Of a stretch of DNA of 56,841 nucleotides, positions 45,718-55,554 are shown piece by piece; position 1 is the first letter of the stretch, and each line of letters begins with the position of its first letter. This DNA comes from Collimonas silvisoli (GTDB lineage Bacteria > Pseudomonadota > Gammaproteobacteria > Burkholderiales > Burkholderiaceae_D). The translations under genes were made by a program, and so were the position numbers. The notes beneath the pieces were generated by a model. It did no database searches, was not told the DNA's origin, and saw only the letters and a program-made list of their open reading frames with translations. The DNA is taken from positions 1 to 56,841 of the forward strand of contig NZ_JAGQEG010000032.1 in assembly GCF_018305005.1 (NCBI RefSeq), in the 5' to 3' direction.

Positions 45718-46035
45718 TTTGCTTGATCCGTCCCTGAGTTTTGTTGATCAGGGACGGATAACACAACCAAGTTGTTCCATGCAGTGACAAATTATCCTGA
45801 AAATACATTAGCTGTATCTTTCCTAGCAGTTTCAGAGTGATCACCTTTTTATCTTCTTCCTAACAGTTAGGTAGAACAGCAGGGTACCTCAATCAAATTT
45901 CGATCAGTGGCAATACATGAGTTCGCATGCGCCTTTAATTAGGCCTATCGATTCGACGTTATTGTTTCATTATTTGATAGTTTGACGCTGCCAGATGCTA
46001 GACTAGCAACCTTCTATATACACGGAAGGGTTGCG

Positions 46036-46593
46036 ATGCTACCGGCTACTGAGCAAAGTTTGAACAAGATATTGCAGCAATACCAAAATTCTTTTAATGC
46101 TAAATCCTATGCAGAAGAAAACGATGACATTGATGTCTTGATGGAAGTATTCAACATTACCCCGTTGCTTAAACGCGAAAATCGACAGTTTTGGGGACGG
46201 GAATTGGGAATGTGTTGGCAGCTTCTTGTGACAGAGTTGTGCCGTCAGTGTTGTTCCGATTTTTCGGTTGCTGAGAAATTTGGCTTGGATTCACCATATG
46301 ATCTGGGGGTAGGGAAATTCGCAATTGACACTAAGTATCGTATCGGTTCGGGAGATGCCGGGACTCTAAAAAAATTTAAAGCTTACGGCCCTTTGCTACA
46401 AACAAAAGGCTTTACCCCGGTGCTTTTAATTGCTAGAGAAGACAATCTTGGTGCTGCGATAAGCGCATGTATAAGTGGCGATTGGACCGTGATCACAGGG
46501 AAAAATTCTTTTGATTTTATCGAAAAGATGACCGGAGTAGATATTAAACAGTATTTGATTAACCAAAAGGGAAGGTTTCCTGTTGTTCGTTAA
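46036..46593 (+). CDS. Putative type II restriction endonuclease
   Basis: 185 residues from ATG 46036, which has GGAAGGG upstream; the frame opens at TTG 45982. The body shows NRQFWGRELGMCWQLLVTEL and the nuclease-like core SPYDLGVGKFAIDTKYRIGS (Asp...Asp-x-Lys, PD-(D/E)XK type), then LLIAREDNLGAA. It is tail to tail with a DNA methyltransferase, overlapping by 35 bases, so the pair is read as a restriction-modification system. The layout recalls ApaLI-type enzymes, but the specificity is unproven. Confidence 0.72.
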   Translation: MLPATEQSLNKILQQYQNSFNAKSYAEENDDIDVLMEVFNITPLLKRENRQFWGRELGMCWQLLVTELCRQCCSDFSVAEKFGLDSPYDLGVGKFAIDTKYRIGSGDAGTLKKFKAYGPLLQTKGFTPVLLIAREDNLGAAISACISGDWTVITGKNSFDFIEKMTGVDIKQYLINQKGRFPVVR

Positions 46594-47518
46594 TATGGGC
46601 AATAGGGGCTTCTGGGCTATCGATTTTTTGACCAAGCCGTCGTTTAATTATGTCGATATAACTCGGAACGATTTCAATACCCATATATCGTACGCCTAAT
46701 TTTTTTGCCGCAACTAATGTCGTGCCAGAACCAGCGAATGGATCAAGCACGATATGTTCGCTTGGCTGCGGGACGAACAATTCAATAAGCCTTTCCATCA
46801 GTGCCATCGGCTTTACAGTGCAGTGGACATTCCAGTCATGGGGTTTATCGCGGCGGATACCTTCCAAAATATTGGATTGGAAGGAGCCGTCGTCATTTAT
46901 CACTTTAATAACTCCGACGCCTGACAGGTCAAGAGTTTCCAAATAGTTATTAATAAGTGGTTTTTGAACTACTACAATCGCTTCCCATTCACTTCGGAAT
47001 GCACTATGCCAACGTTCCCAATCAGGGGCCTCTTCGACACCCTTTTTTTTCATTTGGGCTGATACATTCAACCCTTTCGGAATGCCAGTGGATCGCCGAT
47101 ATACAATAATGTCACGAGCATAAAATCCTGCCCTCTCTAACGCAACTTGTACATGCGCCGACGTTCTAGTGCTATTAAACGCGACAACGAATGCGCCGGG
47201 TTTACAGACTCGATACACTTCGGTCCCCCACTCATAGCACCATTGTTCGTACTCTTCGATATTTTTTTTGATGTTTCTGTACCATCGTTCATTGCGAACA
47301 CCGCCCGCTAGACCACTACCGTATGGTATGTTTTTCACCAATGTGCTGCTACTTTTGACCTTCTCCAATCTGCGCTGTATTTCCCCATCGTCCCATTTGT
47401 GTCCGATGAATTCGTAGTTATAAGGGGGATCCGTGATACAAGCCGAAATTGAATTTTCGGGTATGTTTTTTAGTACTTCTCGGCAGTCGCCTGCAAATAA
47501 ACTATCTTTCAATTCCAT
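46559..47518 (-). CDS. DNA methyltransferase of a type II R-M system
   Basis: 319 residues. The catalytic motif IV TDPPYNYEFIGHKW (about residues 30-43) precedes the SAM-binding motif I LDPFAGSGTTLVAAKKLGVRYMG (about 258-280, only part quoted per motif), the order of beta-class N4-cytosine/N6-adenine methylases, with a target-recognition region between. It should protect host DNA from the convergent nuclease. Start ATG 47518 with AAGGAAAG upstream. Confidence 0.88.
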   Translation of the reverse strand: MELKDSLFAGDCREVLKNIPENSISACITDPPYNYEFIGHKWDDGEIQRRLEKVKSSSTLVKNIPYGSGLAGGVRNERWYRNIKKNIEEYEQWCYEWGTEVYRVCKPGAFVVAFNSTRTSAHVQVALERAGFYARDIIVYRRSTGIPKGLNVSAQMKKKGVEEAPDWERWHSAFRSEWEAIVVVQKPLINNYLETLDLSGVGVIKVINDDGSFQSNILEGIRRDKPHDWNVHCTVKPMALMERLIELFVPQPSEHIVLDPFAGSGTTLVAAKKLGVRYMGIEIVPSYIDIIKRRLGQKIDSPEAPIAHINEQQETFPFG

Positions 47519-47663
47519 TTCTTTCCTTTGTGAAATGATAACGCTTGACTGTCACTGCCATCACTGCGTTAGCTTACGGGCAGCCAAGGTTTTTATATTT
47601 ACGGTGGTCAACAACAAGTGCCAAGTGCGTGATATACAACTATCCTAATATTGAGTGTTCTTG

Positions 47664-47801
47664 ATGGACAGTAATTTAGAGATTGGCGACACAGCACGCC
47701 TGAAGCGTGGTGGGGCATTGATGGTCGCGCAACGCCCGAGGGCTGACGATTATGTCGAGCGTGTCTGGCACGACGGAACGATGCCATGTCATGAAATATA
47801 A
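47664..47801 (+). CDS. Small DUF2158-type protein, 45 residues
   Basis: ATG 47664 to TAA 47799 encodes NLEIGDTARLKRGGALMVAQ followed by RPRADDYVERVWHDGTMPCH. The pattern GDxxRLKxGGxxM and a closing aromatic-acidic-Gly strand is that of the small SH3-like DUF2158 proteins. Function unknown. No strong ribosome site (TTCTTG before ATG), so expression is uncertain. Confidence 0.55.
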   Translation: MDSNLEIGDTARLKRGGALMVAQRPRADDYVERVWHDGTMPCHEI

Positions 47802-47862
47802 GATTCAACAGTTTGGGAACACATTGCCGTTGTGGCTAGTGTAGGCAATGTGTAATGTAAGA

Positions 47863-48246
47863 TTATAACGCATGACCTTGCTCCAATAAATTTGTCAGCC
47901 ATTGACCGAGAAATGAATTCAGTTCTTTTTTGGTCGATGGGCTGAATGCCATCAGGTCGTCGTCGTAGACTTTGCGGTAGCCGAAGCAGTCTTGATACGT
48001 CAGTGCTTCGATGGTCTCGTTTGCAGAGTAGACGGCAATCGTCATGTCAGGATCGGCAATCATGTCGCCAGATGGATGCTTGTAGTAGTGACTGAGAGCG
48101 ATGACTGTTTTCTTGTGGTGGCGATTCAGGATATCGAGATTCAGATTCATGTATCCCGGTGCCGTGAGTTTGGCAGCTGATTTTATTTCGTGCAATGTGG
48201 GGATGAGTTGCAACAGCTTGCGGTAGTTTTTTTGATAGATGTCCAT
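47863..48246 (-). CDS. DUF1249 family protein
   Basis: 127 residues. MDIYQKNYRKLLQLIPTLHE, ALSHYYKHPSGDMIADPDM, AVYSANETIEALTYQD and the ending KKELNSFLGQWLTNLLEQGH resemble YqiB/DUF1249 proteins of gammaproteobacteria, whose function is unknown. Length is near the family norm (about 140). Its presence inside an accessory region is unusual. Confidence 0.72.
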   Translation of the reverse strand: MDIYQKNYRKLLQLIPTLHEIKSAAKLTAPGYMNLNLDILNRHHKKTVIALSHYYKHPSGDMIADPDMTIAVYSANETIEALTYQDCFGYRKVYDDDLMAFSPSTKKELNSFLGQWLTNLLEQGHAL

Positions 48247-48481
48247 GCCGGTAACTCGTATTGAATTCGTTACAGGTACTATCCCGTCGACTACCGCAGA
48301 TAGACAACGGCTTTAATTGCGTTCATTCACAAGGAATAAATCGCTCGTACGTCGTGGCTAAATAAATCCGCGTTGCACTGTCGTCAGTGTATTGATGATG
48401 GCGGCGGTTCAGTTGAGATTCATGTTCTTGTACAGAATGTACTTACAACGCACATGACTAGCTTTGTTCAAATTGAAACTG

Positions 48482-49048
48482 TCAATGAAGAATCTTTATT
48501 TCATTAAATCCATTTTTTAGATCATTAACAAAATCGTCTATCTCGTTTTTGGTTTTTGGATGTAATGGATTTGCGTTCTCTGACAATTCTTGTTTCACTT
48601 CCTCTTCAAATGGAAGCATCTTTTCATCTTCCCTGGGTGCATCGCACTTTCGATCGCTATTATTCGATAGATATAGGCCAGAAGATTTTTTACAGAAAAA
48701 AAGGGCATTGCGCGTCATTTGATCATCATTTACCATTCTCGGAATATTGTCATAAGAATAATGAGAGAATAATTTATTGTCATAATTTGCATATATTTCG
48801 AATCTATCTACTTTACTATTGTCTGCAGCATACGATTTACCATTTAAAAAAACTGTTGCCAAAAAAGAGCGTGAATCATATTTAAACATGTATACATTAA
48901 CATGCACTTTATTGAGTATCTCTTTGTCTCCGTGAACCGTAAACGGTGGTTCTAAATAAATACAACGTCTCAATAAAAATAGAAGCGCGACAAAGCCAAC
49001 TACAAACAATAACCATTTTATTATTCTACGTTTTTTTACGATGATCAT
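48482..49048 (-). CDS. Putative T6SS immunity protein, membrane-anchored
   Basis: 188 residues. N-terminal basic segment and one membrane helix (WLLFVVGFVALLFLLRR) place the rest in the periplasm. The soluble part (CIYLEPPFTVHGDKEILNKV, YANYDNKLFSHYSYDN) is unfamiliar and very AT-rich in codon use. ATG 49048 lies inside the end of the putative effector gene (23-base overlap), the usual arrangement of effector followed by immunity. Function inferred from position only. Confidence 0.6.
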   Translation of the reverse strand: MIIVKKRRIIKWLLFVVGFVALLFLLRRCIYLEPPFTVHGDKEILNKVHVNVYMFKYDSRSFLATVFLNGKSYAADNSKVDRFEIYANYDNKLFSHYSYDNIPRMVNDDQMTRNALFFCKKSSGLYLSNNSDRKCDAPREDEKMLPFEEEVKQELSENANPLHPKTKNEIDDFVNDLKNGFNEIKILH

Positions 49049-49901
49049 TAAAGTATCCTTGATTTACTGAGCGAATCTTTTTTCCATTCAGGTAACAATT
49101 CATAGGTTCAGCTGGATCATTGTTTTTATGAACGTATTCAGGATCATCAATGCGGATAGCATTATCGGTCGCCTTTATTCCTCCTTTGATGTGTCCCGCT
49201 ATCTGATACGTTGGCCCTCTAGACCAACCCATATGCATATCTCTTGCTAACGATGTAACTCGATAGTCAGGTAAAAATGATGGAACAGATTTGGTGGACT
49301 GCCCCCAAATTTCAACATCTAAAAACTTAGATCTTTCTGATAAATTTTTGGCAAAATTTTTAAAACTTTTCTTATTTGGGTTATCTTCGGGGGGAAGCTC
49401 AAGTGCCGAATCACAACCATATACAATAAATCTTGGAGTATCAGTACACCAATTAAAATCAATAGCATCCCAACCTTCCAACTGCATTTGAGCAAATTCT
49501 GTTGCCGAATGAAAAGAAAATTGGACAGGATTAACACTTCCTAACGGACCATCTCCGGCAGCATGAGAATGAATACTACTTTCCTTTGTACGCACCTTGG
49601 TTTTACCACCAAACTTGGCAATATAGCGTGCAACAATATTTTTTATTTCGGATAAGTCTTCAATATCTGGGCAGTGCACCTCATGTATTGCTGGGTTATA
49701 CCACGCACTATTTTTTATATTATGCATTCTGGTCTTTGCGCCCTCGCTGTAGAGCGCTCCTCCATATTTTCCCTTTACCCAAAAAAGTAAAAACAAGAGT
49801 TTTACTGGCTCTATTTCTACTATTTTTCGCTTTGTATTTTCTACAGGTGAAGTTGTTGAATCACCATAAACTTTCCATTTTATATCAACTGCGGCACTCA
49901 T
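49026..49901 (-). CDS. Putative VgrG-linked T6SS effector with caspase-like His and Cys motifs
   Basis: 291 residues from ATG 49901 (CGAGGAAA upstream). No signal peptide. Middle region has SSIHSHAAGDGPLG (His111 or His113) followed about 50 residues later by FIVYGCDSALELP (Cys163), spaced like the His-Gly and Cys dyad of clan CD (caspase-fold) peptidases and DUF4347-type domains. Later WGQSTKSVPSFLPDYRVTSL is conserved-looking. It lies between vgrG and a membrane protein gene it overlaps, so a VgrG-delivered toxin is likely. The enzymatic assignment is inference. Confidence 0.6.
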   Translation of the reverse strand: MSAAVDIKWKVYGDSTTSPVENTKRKIVEIEPVKLLFLLFWVKGKYGGALYSEGAKTRMHNIKNSAWYNPAIHEVHCPDIEDLSEIKNIVARYIAKFGGKTKVRTKESSIHSHAAGDGPLGSVNPVQFSFHSATEFAQMQLEGWDAIDFNWCTDTPRFIVYGCDSALELPPEDNPNKKSFKNFAKNLSERSKFLDVEIWGQSTKSVPSFLPDYRVTSLARDMHMGWSRGPTYQIAGHIKGGIKATDNAIRIDDPEYVHKNNDPAEPMNCYLNGKKIRSVNQGYFNDHRKKT

Positions 49902-50030
49902 CGTATTTCCTCGTAATTTAAATAACCGACATTTATTTCTTTGTCGCAGCAAGCCATCAAGTAAAAAATATGTCAATATACCAATTGCAGTTAATTAATC
50001 ACCTAGTTAATTTTGATGTCTGAATTTTAT

Positions 50031-52709
50031 TTATTCTTCCTGCATTTCAAGTGTAATAATTTCGGGAATGAAAGTACTTATCAAATGAGTATGTCCAGTG
50101 TCATCCGTTATTCCTTCTTCATAACTACCGTCTTGGCGCTTAACTCTATATTTCTTGCCCGCCATGATTGCTCCGGTATTTTTATCTTTCACAAGAAATG
50201 CTTCGTCAAATGGCAAAGCAAATAGCACAGGAATATGCATACTATTAGGACCATCCAAATTTTTACTATTTGAATGCACTACCCAACTACCATTGGTCCC
50301 AGTCTCAATTCCGCTGGTATTCCATTTCATATAACTGCCGCCTCCGTTGACAATGACTTCTTCCTTGGCGGTGATGGTGATGCGGTTGGCGGTCTGGGTG
50401 ACGTTGAGCTTGGCAAGCAGGTTGATATTATTTTGCAGCGCCCGCAAGTCAATGTCGCCGCCTGCCGCAATCAATTTCATTCCGGTTTTATGCGTGAAGA
50501 TACGTATGCCGTTTTTGACGCTTGCCAATAGTCGTTGACCAACGGACAGGCTCAAATGCTGGCCGCTGGTCAGCGCGATATGTTCGCCGCTGGCAATGTG
50601 CGTTGACTGTGGTGTGGTGGTTTCGATTCCGGCAGGGCTGGCAAGGATCAGATGCGGCTCGCTCAGTTCGGTGAAATTTCCCACTTTGGCATCGCCGCCG
50701 GTTCCTTTGATGGCATTGTTTTGCGCCTTGATGACCTTGGCGACATCGCTCTGGTCGCTATCGTGATCCTGTGCCTGATGCTGTTGCGCCAGATCGCCGA
50801 GGGTTTCGTGCTGGCCGCGAGCTTGCGTCAGGCGTTGGACTGTCTCGCCCATATTGGTAATATGACTTTGCGCGTTGGCACGTGCTTCAGTCGTGATCAA
50901 TAATCCGTCTTTGGCACGAACGGCACCGTGACCATCGGTGCGCAGCTCAAAACCCTCTCCACGCGGGTCTTTGCGTCCGGCGTTGTCTTCGATGCGCGTG
51001 ATATTGCCAAGCGATAGCTGGCTATGCTGATGATCGCTCTTGAGTTGGACTTGAATCTTCTTCTCGGTATCATCCATCACCAGATGATTGCTGCGACCGC
51101 CAGCACCGTTGCCGCCTGTTGGCGTCAATTCACGGCTGCGGAAACCGGACAAGGCACTTTGACTTGGCAACGACCACGGCGGCAAATTCATCTGGTTGTG
51201 AATTCGTCCGGTGCAGACGGGTAAATCAGGGTCGCCGCCGATATACGAAATCAAAATTTCCTGCCCGGTACGCGGCAGGTGCATGCCGCCTAATTGATTA
51301 CCGGCCCACGGTGCATCTATCCGCACCCAGCAACTGCTGTTTTGATTTTTTTGACCAATGCGGTCCCACGGAAACTGCACTTTGATGCGCCCAAGCGAAT
51401 CGGTCCAGATGTTTTGATCTTCCGGTCCCACGACAACCGCGGTGGCGATACCTGGGACGATCGGTTTGCGGGTCGTGCGGTCTGGACGGAATTCCTGACC
51501 ATTGGCGGGGTGGACGGTAAAATCCACGTCAACCCGATACTGCTGACCACGCAGACTGCCGATTCGTTGCGTTTCCTGTGCGACCTCTTCGATGGTCAAC
51601 GTGGTCGATAAAATAATATATTCAATATTGGCAGTGTCTTGCGGATATCGTTTCAGCGTGAATGTGCAACCCGGCACCATCGCGCGGACATGACCGGAGC
51701 CGTGGGCGCGATGGCCGTGACTGCGCATGCCTTCCATACGCATTCTGGCAATGAAGTCTCCTTCGGCGCGGGGATCGTTTTCAGCCTGGCTCGGTCCGGC
51801 CTTCGGTTGCGCATAGTTCGCGTCGACATGCCATTCGTAGACTTCCTGATTATTCTGTGCGGTGGACTGACGGTCACTACGGCTTGCCGTGAGATTCGCC
51901 TTCGGTCGCGTGTAATCATAGTCTCGCGTCGTGTAAGTGCCGGCAGTGAGTTTGCGCTCGGGAGTGAAGGCGGATATCGTTTCCTCATCGATGCGCATGC
52001 CTTCAGTGTAAAAATTCAGTACGTGATATGCACTGCTTCTGAATTTGCGATAAGACCCGTTGGCGTCCGCCAGGACAAGCCTATGGGCGCCGTCGCTATG
52101 GGAGAAGTGGAAGCTGATGCCGAATTCCTGCGTGAGACGGCAAAAGAATGCGTAATCGGTTTCGTTGTACTGCGTTTGATAATCGCGCTTCGGGTACAGA
52201 TGAGCGTCATACAGGCATTTCTCGACCGGGAAGGCATAGTCTGCCAGCAAGCTATCGAGCACTTCTACCACGGTCATATCCTGGAATATCTTGCAGTCCG
52301 TGGTCAAGGTTGCCAGATGCAGCCAAGGTCGCAGCGTGACTTCGTAGAACACATGCCGTCCTTCTTGGCGCAGCATCCGCGCATCGGTCATCAAGCCCGA
52401 AATCTCACGCGTACCGGCCCCCACATTGCCTAGTCTGCTGCCGCCCACTGCGCCTGAAATAAAACTGCCGTTGCCTTCGAGTTCGATGGTGACGGTCAGT
52501 TCGCGACCGATAAAATCGTCCAGATTGAAATTGGCGGCTGCATCGGCCAGATGATTCAATGCATCTGGCGTCTTCAGTATTAGCTTGTAGTTGAACAGCG
52601 CGTTGATGCCTTCGGTGCCTGACAGGCTGACCGGGATTAACGCAGGTTGCCCTAGCAACTCAGGAATTGCGCTGCTCTTCGCGGTTAAGGTGCGAGAGGT
52701 GTTAAACAT
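50031..52709 (-). CDS. vgrG: Type VI secretion spike protein VgrG with C-terminal extension
   Basis: 892 residues. Gp27-like base (about 1-390: FNLDDFIGRELTVTIELEGN, DYQTQYNETDYAFFCRLTQE), gp5-like OB fold (AVVVGPEDQNIWTDSLGRIK, VQFPWDRIGQ, YIGGDPDLPVCTGRIHN), DUF2345 beta-helix (about 640-790) and a 100-residue extension (AFLVKDKNTGAIMAGKKYRV to DTGHTHLISTFIPEIITLEM) that looks like a transthyretin-type adaptor for cargo. It forms the tip of the injection device; the gene just downstream is the likely cargo. No other T6SS structural genes are in the window. Confidence 0.93.
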   Translation of the reverse strand: MFNTSRTLTAKSSAIPELLGQPALIPVSLSGTEGINALFNYKLILKTPDALNHLADAAANFNLDDFIGRELTVTIELEGNGSFISGAVGGSRLGNVGAGTREISGLMTDARMLRQEGRHVFYEVTLRPWLHLATLTTDCKIFQDMTVVEVLDSLLADYAFPVEKCLYDAHLYPKRDYQTQYNETDYAFFCRLTQEFGISFHFSHSDGAHRLVLADANGSYRKFRSSAYHVLNFYTEGMRIDEETISAFTPERKLTAGTYTTRDYDYTRPKANLTASRSDRQSTAQNNQEVYEWHVDANYAQPKAGPSQAENDPRAEGDFIARMRMEGMRSHGHRAHGSGHVRAMVPGCTFTLKRYPQDTANIEYIILSTTLTIEEVAQETQRIGSLRGQQYRVDVDFTVHPANGQEFRPDRTTRKPIVPGIATAVVVGPEDQNIWTDSLGRIKVQFPWDRIGQKNQNSSCWVRIDAPWAGNQLGGMHLPRTGQEILISYIGGDPDLPVCTGRIHNQMNLPPWSLPSQSALSGFRSRELTPTGGNGAGGRSNHLVMDDTEKKIQVQLKSDHQHSQLSLGNITRIEDNAGRKDPRGEGFELRTDGHGAVRAKDGLLITTEARANAQSHITNMGETVQRLTQARGQHETLGDLAQQHQAQDHDSDQSDVAKVIKAQNNAIKGTGGDAKVGNFTELSEPHLILASPAGIETTTPQSTHIASGEHIALTSGQHLSLSVGQRLLASVKNGIRIFTHKTGMKLIAAGGDIDLRALQNNINLLAKLNVTQTANRITITAKEEVIVNGGGSYMKWNTSGIETGTNGSWVVHSNSKNLDGPNSMHIPVLFALPFDEAFLVKDKNTGAIMAGKKYRVKRQDGSYEEGITDDTGHTHLISTFIPEIITLEMQEE

Positions 52710-53297
52710 AGGAATCTTTTTCCTGGGGAATTGTTATCGTTACATCAGGCTAGAGTTAGTCGCCTACAGTGGCATCAACCGCAGATCAATACGCCGCCAC
52801 ACTGTTCCTGTCATTCGTCAAGGCAACGGGACGCTCTATGCAAATGATAAAAACGGATGCAGGGAGCACCGGCAATGTGCGAAGTAATGCATCAATGTAA
52901 CTTCCTTTGATTTCAGGGAATGTCAGAGACTGTCAGGGCTCGCCGCCTACAGAACAATGCTGGTCAGCCAGCAATGTGTTTCGCAAATAAAAATATTTCT
53001 TCGACGACACGCTATTGAAGCTCAAAAACTGCTACTTTAATAACGACTGTCAGGAATGATGTTTCAGTGCAACTTGCTGCCCCGTGGTTGCTATTCGGCA
53101 GGCTATTTTTTTTGCGGTTCCGTGATGGCAGATAAACGCTGCTCATTACCATTTGTATCAAGGGGAATTTCATCGATGAAAAATTGGATTCCAAAAGAAG
53201 TACAGAGCACTGGCACTGGAGACGGTGCACATCAGCCATTTTGTAGCCACGGAGAGTAATGGCTCGATTCACATAACAATCACTATAGGGAAATAAA
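52710..53297. other. Intergenic region upstream of vgrG, no convincing gene
   Basis: About 590 bases with only weak frames (e.g. minus strand 53012-53272, no recognisable motif). It separates the divergent vgrG group and the DUF6232 gene, so both promoters are expected here. The ACAATCACTATAGGGAAATAAA segment gives the ribosome site of the next gene. Confidence 0.45.
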
Positions 53298-53669
53298 ATG
53301 AGCGAATCACAGGAAAAGATCTACTACGATGGCGGCGACGTCAAGGTTACAAACGCACGCTTTATCGTTTCCTCGCAGACCTATGCAATGTCCGGCATTA
53401 CGTCAGTGAAGTTTTTCACAGAAACCCCAAGCAAAACGGGGCCGATAGTCGCCTTTTTTATAGCAGTCGTGGCACTACTGAGTCACGCAAACATCTGGGT
53501 AATTGGTATCCCGTTGGTCATTGGCATTCTATTGTTGTTCCGCAAAGCCACTCACCATGTGGTGCTTAGCAGCGCTTCCGGCGAAACACGGGCACTCAAT
53601 AGTCAAAACAAAGAGTTCATCTCCAGTGTCATCCAAGGTCTTAACGAGGCGATCGTCGCACGTGGTTGA
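53298..53669 (+). CDS. DUF6232 family protein
   Basis: 123 residues. An N-terminal pleckstrin-like beta segment (IYYDGGDVKVTNARFIVSSQ, YAMSGITSVKFF), two hydrophobic helices (PIVAFFIAVVALLSHANIWV and GIPLVIGILLLF) and a second beta part (HHVVLSSASGETRALNSQNK) fit DUF6232 proteins, small membrane proteins of unknown role common near polymorphic toxin and T6SS loci. Ribosome site AGGGAAA. Confidence 0.75.
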   Translation: MSESQEKIYYDGGDVKVTNARFIVSSQTYAMSGITSVKFFTETPSKTGPIVAFFIAVVALLSHANIWVIGIPLVIGILLLFRKATHHVVLSSASGETRALNSQNKEFISSVIQGLNEAIVARG

Positions 53670-53897
53670 AGCTGAATGAGAAGTCATCGCCACGGCTGTA
53701 AGAAGGCAGAGTGAAGTGCAATGTCGCTCTTTGAAGCTATGAGGGAGATTACGTTACCGCGAAATGATTTTCGTGTCAGATTGAATTTTTTTGTGGATAT
53801 TCCAGTTTGGTTCTCGTACATACGAGTGAGGCTGAATTTTTTGCTTTTATGATCTTACATTTTTGCGACCCAGTGCTTACCTAGGGAGATAAATGCA

Positions 53898-55523
53898 ATG
53901 AGAAAACGTAAAATACATAGAAATCCACTTGAAAATATTTTGAGATTTCTCATTTCAAGTTTCTGCATTTTTCAATTGGTAGCGTGTGCGAATTTTAACG
54001 CGCCATTTCGCCAATTAGATCCAAATGCGACCGCTTGTCAGCTATATCAAACCGGTGCGGGATCACCTGTATTTCAAGAGGCCCAGCATCGACACCCTGG
54101 TGCGTTCGAAAGTGGTGTTGTAGGTGCGGCGGCAGGCTGCTACCAAGAGAGACATACGATAGCGTTGGCAGAGTCTGAGCAGACGATTTCGTTTCAGCTG
54201 AATTTTCTGGAATTTTCTGAAAATGGATCGTTACGTGAACCTAAACAATGGCGAGCTATCCAGGACGCGTTAAGCGATTTTCCCGGGCCGAAATATGTGG
54301 TCGTATTTGTCCACGGCTGGCGGCATGATGCATCAATTGATGACAGTAATGTCCGCGCTTTTCGTACTATGGTGGCGTTGTCTGCACGTTACCTACATGA
54401 GCGTGAATTCTTATTTGGTCAAAACGCTCGTGTTTTTGGCATATATGTTGGTTGGTCAGGTAATGCTTGGCGCTGGCACTGGACTGATGAATTGACTGTG
54501 CCGACTTTGTTCACTTTCAAGTCGCGTAAAGCCAACAGTGAATTCATTGCGGACAAAGTCGCGGCAAAATTACTGGATATTGACGCTTTACTGCATGATG
54601 ACAAAATTTCTCCTGATTTAAATCGCTTGCTGATTTCAGGGCATAGCTTCGGAGGGAATTTATTGATCACTGGGTTAACTCCAGTCTATATAGATGCACT
54701 TACAAAAAGCAAACAAAGCGAACCGATTCGTGGAGTTGGGGATCTGACGGTTTTATTTAACCCTGCTAGTGATTTTTCTAATTGGGAAATTTTGCAGAAA
54801 AAAGAAAATGAGATCGCTAATTTCCAGCCATTTGTGAGCAATGACAATGCCTATTTTTCGCCGCGGCAGAAACCAATTTTGATGTCGCTGACGGCTACCT
54901 GCGATTGGGGTATCCCAAATTCTGTTCATCCTCGCCCGGGTGAGAAAGACGGAGTTTTTGATTGCGACTGGGCGACTGGCTGGGCGTTCCCTGCCGCGCA
55001 GCGTATATTGCTGCGAACGCAGTTTGGTCAAGACCACGCTATCGGTCACGTTCGGGCTTTTGTGGCACGCAATAACTCAATTGAAAGCCAACCGTATGGC
55101 ACGACCCATGAATTAGAACTAAATCACCCAGCGGCAGTTACTTCCTATTCATTGGTAGCAAGTTCGCCATCGAAAGTTTTGTGCCCAATTGCCGATGGCT
55201 GGTTGCGGCAGGCAGAAAATACGTCTAAGGCTCCGTATGAACGTCAGTGGGATACTAATGTTGCCGGACCACCGGGGGCTCAACTGCAAATACGCCATGG
55301 CACGTATCGAGAGTTGTTCCGAGGGCGCCAAAGCGATGGTTGCAAAGGAGAGTCTGGAACTTGCAACGATAAGTTCTACCCTGCGCTGGGTCCCGCGCAT
55401 GATCCGTTTTGGAATGTTGCCAGTCATGAATCGGCAATCCCAGATCATGACACTATATTTACCCATCCAGTCTGGTGCATGGTCAATCAGATGGTTCTCG
55501 ATGACGTTGTAAAACAAAAATAG
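53898..55523 (+). CDS. Alpha/beta-hydrolase lipoprotein (lipase/esterase-like)
   Basis: 541 residues. N-terminal signal with lipobox LVAC (Cys30). The hydrolase core has YVVVFVHGWRHDASIDDSNV (oxyanion region), VFGIYVGWSGNAWRWHW and the nucleophile elbow RLLISGHSFGGNLL (Ser about 255), with a late His candidate in GQDHAIGHV. Similar to secreted esterases of unknown substrate. Its place beside a vgrG island hints at a lipase-type cargo or a surface enzyme, but a lipoprotein signal argues against direct T6SS delivery. Confidence 0.72.
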   Translation: MRKRKIHRNPLENILRFLISSFCIFQLVACANFNAPFRQLDPNATACQLYQTGAGSPVFQEAQHRHPGAFESGVVGAAAGCYQERHTIALAESEQTISFQLNFLEFSENGSLREPKQWRAIQDALSDFPGPKYVVVFVHGWRHDASIDDSNVRAFRTMVALSARYLHEREFLFGQNARVFGIYVGWSGNAWRWHWTDELTVPTLFTFKSRKANSEFIADKVAAKLLDIDALLHDDKISPDLNRLLISGHSFGGNLLITGLTPVYIDALTKSKQSEPIRGVGDLTVLFNPASDFSNWEILQKKENEIANFQPFVSNDNAYFSPRQKPILMSLTATCDWGIPNSVHPRPGEKDGVFDCDWATGWAFPAAQRILLRTQFGQDHAIGHVRAFVARNNSIESQPYGTTHELELNHPAAVTSYSLVASSPSKVLCPIADGWLRQAENTSKAPYERQWDTNVAGPPGAQLQIRHGTYRELFRGRQSDGCKGESGTCNDKFYPALGPAHDPFWNVASHESAIPDHDTIFTHPVWCMVNQMVLDDVVKQK

Positions 55524-55554
55524 ACGTAACCGATGCAAAGAGGGGGCAGTGACT

